DNA from: Firmicutes bacterium CAG:646
Lineage (GTDB): Bacteria; Bacillota; Clostridia; Lachnospirales; Lachnospiraceae
Reading direction: 5' to 3'
Length of the DNA stretch: 5,779 bases
NCBI GenBank assembly: GCA_000432335.1
Contig: HF995345.1
Span: 1-5,779 of the forward strand
How positions within the stretch are numbered: the stretch's first letter is position 1; every line of letters begins with the position of its first letter. Below the pieces are notes generated by a model that worked only from the letters and a program-made list of their open reading frames with translations, had not been told where the DNA came from and ran no database searches. The translations under genes were made by a program, and so were the position numbers. Below, in pieces: positions 1-5,650 of the stretch.

Positions 1-544
1 TGGATGCCACTGCTTTTTTCTCTGCCACCTGCTGCGGCAAGAATGGTATATGAATAAATCCGCTTCGTTTCCCCGGATACCGCAGTTCCATCATTCTGCG
101 GGTTCCGTATGCCACATGATTACACACAAACGTACCCGCTGTATTGGAAACAGAAGCCGGTATTTGATATTTTTTTATCCGATCCACGATCTTCTTTATG
201 GGAAGATTCAAAAAGTATGCATCCGGTCCTTGGGGATCAATGATCTCATCTACAGGCTGATTCCCTTCATTATCCGGTATTCTAAAATCATCCACATTGA
301 TTCCTATCCGCTCTACACTAATATCTGCCCGGCCTCCTGCCTGCCCCACGGAAAGGATTACATCCGGATCATACTTTTTTACTGCCTCTTCTATCCTGTC
401 CAAAGCCTTCCATCGAACTGTAGGAATCTCCTGCTTAATAATCTCCATTCCCAAAATTTCATCAGGAAGCCGTTTGACTGCCTCAATCGCCGGATTTACA
501 CTTTCTCCGCCAAATGGATCGAATCCTGTCACAAGTATCTTCAT
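1..544 (-). CDS. pcp: Pyrrolidone-carboxylate peptidase (pyroglutamyl-peptidase I), C-terminus cut by window edge
   Basis: Cytosolic cysteine peptidase of family C15, which removes N-terminal pyroglutamate (5-oxoproline) from peptides. Reading from the ATG at 544-542 gives 181 uninterrupted residues to the window edge. The family is usually about 200-215 aa, so roughly the last 20-35 residues lie outside. The N-terminus begins MKILVTGFDPFGG, the family hallmark. The catalytic triad is visible: Glu78 in SVERIGIN, Cys141 in SNTAGTFVCNHVAYG and His165 in FIHIPFLPQQ. Each lies three residues before the positions I recall for the Bacillus enzyme (E81/C144/H168), so the enzyme should be active. It starts 12 nt after the stop of the DegV-family gene, and its AGGA ribosome site overlaps that stop, which indicates co-translation in one operon. 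No frameshift or odd residue is seen in the visible part. Confidence 0.95.
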   Translation of the reverse strand, partial: MKILVTGFDPFGGESVNPAIEAVKRLPDEILGMEIIKQEIPTVRWKALDRIEEAVKKYDPDVILSVGQAGGRADISVERIGINVDDFRIPDNEGNQPVDEIIDPQGPDAYFLNLPIKKIVDRIKKYQIPASVSNTAGTFVCNHVAYGTRRMMELRYPGKRSGFIHIPFLPQQVAEKKAVAS

Positions 545-554
545 ATCTGCTTTT

Positions 555-558
555 TCCT
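555..558 (-). promoter_or_regulatory. Ribosome binding site of pcp overlapping the upstream stop codon
   Basis: AGGA lies 10 nt before the pcp ATG and shares bases with the TAG stop (559-557) of the preceding DegV-family gene. A ribosome terminating there covers the site, so translation of pcp is probably coupled to the upstream gene. The spacing is slightly long and the match short, which fits a dependence on coupling. The coupling itself is inferred. Confidence 0.55.
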
Positions 559-1426
559 ATCTGTAATCTCCCATAAAAAATAGTGCTACCGTTCCAGGAC
601 CGGAATGTGTTCCGATCGTAGCGCCTATGGTATTGATCAAAAAAGTATCATAACCAAATTTTTCCTTCACCAGCTTTGCCACGTACTCTGCATCCTCCTG
701 ACAATCTCCATGACTGATAAATATCTTTGTGTTTTTATCTTTCCAGCTTCCCACTCGTTCTTCCATCATATTCACGAGACCCGCCAATGATTTCTTTCTG
801 CCTCTCACCTTACTTACCGGAACCAGATGACCCTCATTATCCACATGGAGCAGCGGTTTCAGATTGATCATCGTCCCTACAACTGCCGCCACTTTCGATA
901 CACGACCGCCTCTGTGCAGGTGAAAGAGATCGTCTACCGTAAATACATGGCAAAAATTTATCTTATATTTTTCCAGCCATGCGGCATTTTCTTCCAGAGA
1001 TTTTCCTTCTTCTTTTAGTGTGACCGCCTTATCCACAAAGAGCCCCTCTCCCAACGATGCGCAAAGAGAATCCACTACAATAATCTTTCTGTCTGGAAAT
1101 TCTTCTCTTAACTCTTCTGCTGCCAGGCGCACACTGTTATAACTTCCGCTCAGCCCAGAAGAAAATGCCAGATGGAGAATATCGTACCCGTCCTCCAAAA
1201 TAGGGCGAAGTATCTCTTTCGCTTCCTCTGCATTAACCTGAGAGGTGGTAGGCATGGAGCCATTTCTCATTTTGGAATAAAATTCTTTACAATCCAGCTC
1301 ATTCTCTTTCCCATACGTAACTCCCTCTAACTGATAAGTCAGATACATATATTCCATATCATGTTCTTTATAATAAGTATACGGCAAATCTGCGGTATTA
1401 TCTGTAGTGATCTTATACTTCTCCAT
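557..1426 (-). CDS. DegV-family fatty-acid-binding protein (FakB-like)
   Basis: 289 aa soluble protein of the DegV family. Members bind a fatty acid in a deep pocket, and in Firmicutes the FakB proteins present it to the kinase FakA for phosphorylation and entry into phospholipid synthesis. Visible family motifs, in order: the N-terminal strand YKITTDNTADLP (residues 4-15); PTTSQV with Thr61/Ser62; AFSSGLSGSYNS with Ser93; VVDSLCASLGEGL (about 117-129); HRGGRVSK (171-178); and IGTHSGPGTVALFF with His274. Thr61, Ser93 and the C-terminal His correspond to the carboxylate-binding region known for the family. The length is normal. The start is supported by an AAGGAGG ribosome site 5 nt before the ATG. 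It lies 42 nt after the S41 protease gene with no terminator between. No FakA gene is in the window, and many Clostridia carry several DegV paralogues, so the lipid substrate and physiological role cannot be told. Confidence 0.93.
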   Translation of the reverse strand: MEKYKITTDNTADLPYTYYKEHDMEYMYLTYQLEGVTYGKENELDCKEFYSKMRNGSMPTTSQVNAEEAKEILRPILEDGYDILHLAFSSGLSGSYNSVRLAAEELREEFPDRKIIVVDSLCASLGEGLFVDKAVTLKEEGKSLEENAAWLEKYKINFCHVFTVDDLFHLHRGGRVSKVAAVVGTMINLKPLLHVDNEGHLVPVSKVRGRKKSLAGLVNMMEERVGSWKDKNTKIFISHGDCQEDAEYVAKLVKEKFGYDTFLINTIGATIGTHSGPGTVALFFMGDYR

Positions 1427-1468
1427 ATCTTCCTCCTTCTTTCTCCATCATTTATCATGATTGTACCA

Positions 1469-2704
1469 TTACTTTTCTTTCTCCGCAACCAGTCCAGATA
1501 AGACCTCTACGGATTTTTTCATCTGGTTATCCTGTTCCAGCCATTCTTGAACGGGAAGTTCATTCATATCCGAAATGCGAACCGGCGTATCCTTATCCTC
1601 CGGCCATTTTACTTCCACATCCGGGGAAATTCCCTCCCCGTGAATATTGACTCCATTTGGCGTATAATATTTGGAAACCGTCATTTTCACTGCGCTTCCA
1701 TCTCCCAGCGGATACGTTTTCTGTACAATTCCCTTTCCAAAGGTGGTGGTCCCCACCAGTGTTCCCACCTGATGATCTTTCACTGCTCCAGCAAATATCT
1801 CCGCTGCGCTGGCACTCTCTTCATTCACCAGCACCACCAGTGGAATTTCAATAGGAGTCTTGCCTTCACAGGTATGTTCCTCCCTATTCCCGTAGCGATC
1901 CTCCGTGTATACGATCATCCCCTCGGGGAGTATCTGTTCCAGCGTATCGCATACCGATGTCAAAAGACCTCCCGGATTATTCCTAAGATCAATGATCAGC
2001 CCCTGCGCCTTCTGCTTCTTCAATTCTTCATACGCTTTTTTAAACTGCTCCGGCGTCCCCTCCGTAAATTCTTCAATCTGCAGATATCCCAGTTCCTCCG
2101 GCAGCATCCTGCTGCGAACTACCGGAAGTTCCACTGTCTCTGGAACAATCGTTACCGTTATTTCTTCTCCATCCCGCAGCAGAACTAATTTCAGTTCTTC
2201 CATTTCCCCGCTTTTAATCCAGTCAGAAATTTCCGACACTTCCATCTCCGAAGCCATGCGGTCTCCCACTTTGTAGATCACATCCCCCTCTTTCACGCCT
2301 GCCTGCTCCGCCGGGCTTCCCTCAAAACATTCATACACCGTGATTTCTTTCGTCTCTGTATCCTGCTGCATGGACAATCCGATTCCTGTATATTTTCCTT
2401 CTGTAGACTCCATCAGCTTCTTATAATTTTCCTCTGAAAAATATCCAGAATAGGGATCGCCCAAACTTGCCAGCATTCCTGCGTACATGCCTTCTGCCAT
2501 GCTTTCACTCTCCACATCTTCCAGATAATTTTTTTCTACCAGTCTTTCAATACGAGCTGCCTTACTGGCAGTTTTTCCGGTAACTACACTGTCTCCTATC
2601 AGCGGAAGCGTTCCATATTGCACATAAAACAGCGTTCCTCCCACCGCAGCACTCACACCGATCCCTGCTGCAAAACCTCTCAGCCATGTCTTATTTTTCT
2701 TCAT
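1469..2704 (-). CDS. Membrane-anchored S41 carboxyl-terminal processing protease (CtpA/CtpB type)
   Basis: Serine protease of family S41 that cleaves extracytoplasmic proteins near their C-termini. From the ATG at 2704-2702 it is 411 aa. A short basic N-terminus (MKKNK) is followed by one hydrophobic segment (about 7-29), a signal anchor without an obvious cleavage site, then a helical cap (about 45-100), a PDZ domain (about 106-190, with GIGLSM and the SPAEQAGVKEGDVI carboxylate-binding region) and the protease core. The catalytic dyad is visible: Ser299 in NEESASAAEIFAG and Lys324 in TFGKGIVQ, with Gln328. The Ser-Lys spacing of 25 equals that of E. coli Prc (S430/K455). RNNPGGLL (241-248) is the usual S41 structural motif. 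After the core (YYTPNG, GISPDVEV) only about 45 charged residues remain, so no C-terminal peptidoglycan-binding domain is present. A longer reading from GTG at 2719 adds five residues but lacks a ribosome site. The gene sits just after ftsEX, as ctpB does in Bacillus subtilis. Its substrate is unknown. Confidence 0.95.
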   Translation of the reverse strand: MKKNKTWLRGFAAGIGVSAAVGGTLFYVQYGTLPLIGDSVVTGKTASKAARIERLVEKNYLEDVESESMAEGMYAGMLASLGDPYSGYFSEENYKKLMESTEGKYTGIGLSMQQDTETKEITVYECFEGSPAEQAGVKEGDVIYKVGDRMASEMEVSEISDWIKSGEMEELKLVLLRDGEEITVTIVPETVELPVVRSRMLPEELGYLQIEEFTEGTPEQFKKAYEELKKQKAQGLIIDLRNNPGGLLTSVCDTLEQILPEGMIVYTEDRYGNREEHTCEGKTPIEIPLVVLVNEESASAAEIFAGAVKDHQVGTLVGTTTFGKGIVQKTYPLGDGSAVKMTVSKYYTPNGVNIHGEGISPDVEVKWPEDKDTPVRISDMNELPVQEWLEQDNQMKKSVEVLSGLVAEKEK

Positions 2705-2713
2705 CTCATTCTG

Positions 2714-2722
2714 CTCCACCTT
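2714..2722 (-). promoter_or_regulatory. Ribosome binding site that decides the S41 protease start
   Basis: AAGGTGGAG contains both AGGTG and GGAG anti-SD matches and lies 9 nt before the ATG at 2704. The alternative GTG start (2719-2717) falls inside this motif and has only A/T-rich sequence upstream, so the ATG is the better start. Confidence 0.65.
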
Positions 2723-2763
2723 AAATTATAAAAGAGGCCATCGTTTTTTCGACAGCCCCCTCT
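2722..2763 (-). terminator. Intrinsic terminator after ftsX
   Basis: On the minus strand an uninterrupted 14-bp stem with five G-U pairs (arms 2763-2750 and 2743-2730) encloses an A6 loop. The 3' arm runs into UUUU and then AUAAUUU. It starts 14 nt after the ftsX stop. The U-tract is interrupted, so partial readthrough into the S41 protease gene is plausible. The complementary strand lacks a U-tract after the hairpin, so it acts in one direction. Confidence 0.75.
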
Positions 2764-2777
2764 TATGTCATTTACTT

Positions 2778-3695
2778 TCAGACTTTCAAATGCTTTCTGA
2801 TGGTAATGATACTTCCAAAAAGACCAATTCCCATACCAAGCACCAATCCCACCGGAACCAGCACCTCAAACACCTGATAAATATTCATAAACTGTACCAC
2901 ATTGCTGAGCATACTGAATTTGGTCAGAATATATTTTACCACTTTGTCGTATAACACGAACAGCAATGCCAGCGGAATCGCGGAACCGATAAATCCGATA
3001 ATAATACCCTCGATCAAAAACGGTGCCCGCACAAAAAAGTTGGTAGCTCCTATCAGCTTCATAATGCCGATTTCTTCTTTTCGTATGGAAATACCGATCG
3101 CTACCGTATTACTGATCAAAAATACCGCCACACATAATAAGATCAATATAATCGCAACAGAAATATAACTGATCAGCTTGTTAAAGGTCGTCAGCGTCTG
3201 TGTAGCTCCCTTTAGCTGGTTAACCTCCCGGACCCCTTCCAACCCTTCAATATACTTTACCAGAGCATCCTGCTTTTCGATTTTATCCACATAAACGGCG
3301 TAACTGGAAGATGATGCCAGAGGATTGTCATTTTCAAATCCTTCTGCCAACTTCTGTGCTTCCTCTGATTCACCAAAATAATCTTTACTGAACTCCTCCC
3401 ATGCCGTCTCTGCCGGAATATATTCGCAGGCCGTCACTCCATCATATGCTTTAATCTTTTCTCCAATAGCATTAATAGTCGCCTGATCGGTACCCTCTTC
3501 AAATAATACGGTAACCGCCACACCTTCCTCTGCATTCTTAACGATATAGCGGAAGTTGATCACAAGAGAGAAAAACAATCCAAATAAGAAAATGCAGGCT
3601 GACATCGTGGCAATGGAAGCAACGGAGAACATAATATTTCTCCAGATATTTTTTATTCCCTGTTTCGCGCTGTAACCAATTGTACTAATTCTCAA
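2778..3695 (-). CDS. ftsX: Cell-division ABC-type membrane protein FtsX
   Basis: Integral membrane partner of FtsE. In Firmicutes the FtsEX complex transmits ATP-driven conformational change across the membrane to activate peptidoglycan hydrolases (CwlO or PcsB type). From the inferred TTG start it is 305 aa, typical for the family. A cytoplasmic N-terminus (ISTIGYSAKQGIKNIWRN) is followed by TM1 (about 23-47), an extracellular domain (about 50-170), TM2 (about 175-197), an intracellular loop with IRKEEIGIMKLIGAT (204-218, the FtsX-type coupling region), TM3 (about 224-248), a second short outer loop, TM4 (about 277-300) and a basic tail. TTG at 3695-3693 is chosen because AGGAAGGTG lies 6 nt before it and the protein then begins as FtsX homologues usually do. 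GTG 3719 or ATG 3716 would add 7-8 residues, with poorer ribosome sites. It overlaps the end of ftsE by 11 nt. No hydrolase partner is in the window. Confidence 0.95.
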   Translation of the reverse strand: MRISTIGYSAKQGIKNIWRNIMFSVASIATMSACIFLFGLFFSLVINFRYIVKNAEEGVAVTVLFEEGTDQATINAIGEKIKAYDGVTACEYIPAETAWEEFSKDYFGESEEAQKLAEGFENDNPLASSSSYAVYVDKIEKQDALVKYIEGLEGVREVNQLKGATQTLTTFNKLISYISVAIILILLCVAVFLISNTVAIGISIRKEEIGIMKLIGATNFFVRAPFLIEGIIIGFIGSAIPLALLFVLYDKVVKYILTKFSMLSNVVQFMNIYQVFEVLVPVGLVLGMGIGLFGSIITIRKHLKV

Positions 3696-4368
3696 GATAT
3701 TCACCTTCCTGTTCATCACTTACGATCACGCCTTTACGCATCGTAATTACTCGCTTCTTAAAAGAATTAACGATTTCTCTGTTATGGGTAACTATTACAA
3801 CTGTCGTTCCTCTCTCGTTGATCTCCTCCAGCAGCTTCATGATATCCAGTGAATTCTTAGGATCCAGATTACCTGTGGGCTCGTCTGCCAGCAAAATATT
3901 CGGCCGATTTACCAGCGCTCTTGCCAAAGCCACCCTCTGCTGTTCTCCACCAGACAACTCTCTCGGAAAAGATTTGTACTTTTCAGCCAATCCCACCAGG
4001 GTGAGAATCTCCGGCACTCTCTTTTTAATGACACGGTTCGGGCGCTCAATCACCCGCTGAGCGAAAGCCACATTTTCATAAACATTCCGATCCTTCAAAA
4101 GGCGGAAGTCCTGAAACACACAGCCCACTCCACGGCGGTACTTAGGCACCTGTCTCCTCTTCAGCTTTCCAAGATCCTGATCGTTGACCTTAATGGTTCC
4201 CGATGTAGGCTCCAGCTCTTTCAGCAATAGTTTTATCAATGTAGATTTCCCTGATCCACTATTTCCAACAATGAATACGAATTCCCCTTTATCAATGTGC
4301 AAAGATACGTTATTTAATGCCGGTTGGCCTTTTGCGTATGATTTGCTTACATTTTCCAACGTAATCAT
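3685..4368 (-). CDS. ftsE: Cell-division ATP-binding protein FtsE
   Basis: Cytoplasmic ATPase of the FtsEX complex, which powers conformational signalling by FtsX rather than transport. 227 aa, normal for the family. All ABC motifs are intact: Walker A GNSGSGKST (35-43), Q-loop Gln86 in CVFQDFRLL, signature LSGGEQQRVALARAL (138-152), Walker B ILLADE with Glu163, D-loop GNLD (166-169) and H-switch His195 in VIVTHN. The FQDFRLL and RNVYENVAFA segments are characteristic of FtsE rather than of a generic LolD/MacB-type ATPase, and the adjacent FtsX confirms it. A strong AGGAGG site lies 5 nt before the ATG. The gene starts 21 nt after the regulator stop, so the two are almost certainly co-transcribed. 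It overlaps ftsX at its 3' end. Confidence 0.97.
   Translation of the reverse strand: MITLENVSKSYAKGQPALNNVSLHIDKGEFVFIVGNSGSGKSTLIKLLLKELEPTSGTIKVNDQDLGKLKRRQVPKYRRGVGCVFQDFRLLKDRNVYENVAFAQRVIERPNRVIKKRVPEILTLVGLAEKYKSFPRELSGGEQQRVALARALVNRPNILLADEPTGNLDPKNSLDIMKLLEEINERGTTVVIVTHNREIVNSFKKRVITMRKGVIVSDEQEGEYLEN
3702..3710 (-). promoter_or_regulatory. Ribosome binding site supporting a TTG start for ftsX, inside ftsE
   Basis: AGGAAGGTG lies within the last codons of ftsE, 6 nt before a TTG codon that begins the conserved part of FtsX. It fits translational coupling of the FtsE and FtsX subunits. The upstream GTG/ATG alternatives at 3719/3716 have only a distant AAAGG. Confidence 0.6.
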
Positions 4369-4389
4369 ATACTCCTCCTGTCTGTATTA

Positions 4390-5478
4390 TCAATAGTCTA
4401 GTGTTTCCATGTACTTCATATACCGCACGACCATCAGAGCAATCTTAAAAGTAATCGCGTCTTCAAAAACTCTGAGATCCAGACCGGTGCTTTTTTGCAG
4501 CTTATCCAGCCGGTATACCAAAGTATTCCTGTGAATGTACAACTGTCTGGACGTTTCTGATACATTCAAACTATTCTCAAAGAATTTATTGATGGTAGTA
4601 AGTGTTTCCTCATCAAAATCATCTGGAGATTTATTCTCAAAAATTTCTTTGATAAACATCTTACACAGCGGAATGGGCAACTGATAGATCAGACGTCCGA
4701 TTCCCAGAGAACTGTATGCAATCACTTCTTTTTCCTCAAAGAAGATCTTACCCACATCCAGCGCCATCCTTGCCTCCTTATAAGAACGAGAGACTTCCTT
4801 TAATTCTTTTACGATCGTACCATAAGCGATATGTGTGCTGCCATCTGGATTTCTGCCTACCACGTCCAGAATATTTTCCGCAATCGTCTGCATCTGGGCA
4901 TATCCTTCCTCCGGCGCCACCTCTTTTACGATAATAATACTCTTCTCATCCACGGCTGTTATAAAATCGCCGCTTTTCCCCTGAAAAACGCTTTTCACAT
5001 TTTCCAGCGCATTGTAATCTTTTCCCTGTCCTGTCTCCAGAATAAATACCACCCGGCGCACTTCCACGGCAATATGCAGCTTCTTCGCCCGATTATAGAT
5101 ATCCACCAGAAGCAGATTATCCAACAGAAGATTCTTGATAAAATTATCCTTGTCAAATCGCTCTTTGTACGCTACCAGCAGATTCTGAATCTGAAATGCA
5201 GCCATCTTGCCTATCATATACACATCGTCATTGCTGCCGCCGGCGATCAGAACATACTCCAGTCGATTTTCATCATATACCTTATAAAACTGATAACCTC
5301 TCACTGCCTGACTGTCTGCCTGCGATTTCACAAAACTTACAATCTCCTCATTGCCGATCTCATGATTCTGAAATGTAGTTGCCAGAATCTTCCCCTCTGT
5401 ATCAGCCACGATGAAATCAATCTTGGAAATCCCTTTCAGCCCATCCACTGTGCTTTGAAGAACTTGATTTGAAATCAT
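4390..5478 (-). CDS. PucR/CdaR-type transcriptional regulator upstream of ftsEX
   Basis: 362 aa predicted DNA-binding regulator. The C-terminus (about 292-350) is a PucR-type helix-turn-helix: SLNVSETSRQLYIHRNTLVYRLDKLQ, followed by TGLDLRVFEDAITFKIAL, as in CdaR/PucR proteins (HTH_30 type). Residues about 130-260 resemble the degenerate GGDEF-like middle domain of that group (HIAYGTIV, SYKEARMALDVGK). The N-terminal part (about 1-105), with DFIVADTEGKILATT, looks like a PAS/GAF-like or diacid-recognition sensory domain, but its ligand cannot be read from sequence. No membrane segment is seen. The start at 5478 is chosen from AAAGAGGG 7 nt upstream. A longer open frame to 5634 would run through a terminator hairpin and encode an unrelated A/T-rich stretch, so it is rejected. 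The 21-nt gap to ftsE indicates an operon. Known relatives control sugar-diacid or purine catabolism, but nothing here points to such a pathway. Its target is unknown; autoregulation or control of ftsEX is inferred. Confidence 0.88.
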   Translation of the reverse strand: MISNQVLQSTVDGLKGISKIDFIVADTEGKILATTFQNHEIGNEEIVSFVKSQADSQAVRGYQFYKVYDENRLEYVLIAGGSNDDVYMIGKMAAFQIQNLLVAYKERFDKDNFIKNLLLDNLLLVDIYNRAKKLHIAVEVRRVVFILETGQGKDYNALENVKSVFQGKSGDFITAVDEKSIIIVKEVAPEEGYAQMQTIAENILDVVGRNPDGSTHIAYGTIVKELKEVSRSYKEARMALDVGKIFFEEKEVIAYSSLGIGRLIYQLPIPLCKMFIKEIFENKSPDDFDEETLTTINKFFENSLNVSETSRQLYIHRNTLVYRLDKLQKSTGLDLRVFEDAITFKIALMVVRYMKYMETLDY

Positions 5479-5485
5479 AAACATA

Positions 5486-5493
5486 CCCTCTTT
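5486..5493 (-). promoter_or_regulatory. Ribosome binding site deciding the regulator start
   Basis: AAAGAGGG lies 7 nt before the ATG at 5478. A second in-frame ATG at 5484 is only 1 nt from the motif and is therefore unlikely to be used. Confidence 0.65.
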
Positions 5494-5513
5494 CAGTATA
5501 AAGTTTTTGCTCT

Positions 5514-5541
5514 CTTTGCTATTTACCCCTAAAAAGCAAAG
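5514..5541 (-). promoter_or_regulatory. Leader hairpin / imperfect palindrome before the regulator gene
   Basis: On the minus strand, arms CTTTGCT and AGCAAAG (7 bp) are followed inward by one T-T mismatch and a further 4 bp (TTTA/TAAA) around a GGGG loop. The element ends 35 nt before the regulator start codon and lies outside the ribosome site. No U-tract follows, so it is not an intrinsic terminator. It could be an RNA hairpin near the mRNA 5' end or, as DNA, a dyad-symmetric operator just downstream of the promoter candidate. Its function is not shown. Confidence 0.5.
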
Positions 5542-5554
5542 TCTCTTACCATAT

Positions 5555-5583
5555 ATTCTAATATAAATCATTAAAAAAGAAAA
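5555..5583 (-). promoter_or_regulatory. Weak promoter candidate for the regulator-ftsEX operon
   Basis: A -10-like TAGAAT (5560-5555, five of six consensus bases) lies 17 nt after a poor -35 region (TTTTCT, 5583-5578), in the A/T-rich gap after the YitT-family terminator. Transcription would begin near 5548, just before the leader hairpin. A promoter is expected in this gap because a strong terminator precedes it, but the exact hexamers are uncertain; TATATT at 5565-5560 is an alternative -10. Confidence 0.28.
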
Positions 5584-5613
5584 GAGAAAATGTAATAAAT
5601 TTAACATTTTCTC
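5573..5613 (-). terminator. Intrinsic terminator after the YitT-family gene
   Basis: A perfect 10-bp stem (arms GAGAAAATGT, 5613-5604, and ACATTTTCTC, 5593-5584) with a 10-nt A/T loop is followed at once by TTTTCTTTTTT (5583-5573). It lies about 40 nt after the YitT-family stop. The stem is A/T-rich but the U-tract is strong, so it should separate that gene from the regulator-ftsEX operon. Confidence 0.85.
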
Positions 5614-5650
5614 AATATGTTGGCATAAAAACACCGTTCTTTCTGTATTT

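Noticed and set aside
50..583. 177-codon plus-strand open frame
   Set aside because: It lies antisense to pcp and the end of the DegV-family gene; its composition (many His, Ile, Tyr, Cys) has no family pattern, while the minus-strand reading has the intact Pcp catalytic triad.
1427..1468. Possible promoter or terminator between the S41 protease and DegV-family genes
   Set aside because: Only 42 nt, with a trivial ATCATGAT palindrome and a ribosome site; no stem with a U-tract and no promoter-like hexamer pair.
1547..2188. 213-codon plus-strand open frame inside the S41 protease gene
   Set aside because: It is antisense to a protease with all motifs in place and is Arg/Phe/His-rich without recognisable domains; a mirror of biased codon use.
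2725..2753. Perfect TATAAT at 2730-2725 as a -10 box for the S41 protease gene
   Set aside because: It lies in the A/T tail of the ftsX terminator, has no acceptable -35 at 16-18 nt, and would place the transcription start inside the ribosome binding site.
4831..5472. 213-codon plus-strand open frame opposite the regulator
   Set aside because: No domain, no convincing ribosome site, and fully antisense to a recognisable HTH regulator.
5479..5634. N-terminal extension of the regulator frame (52 extra codons)
   Set aside because: It would run through the U-tract and both arms of the YitT-family terminator, encodes an atypical A/T-driven sequence, and the ATG at 5478 has its own well-spaced ribosome site.
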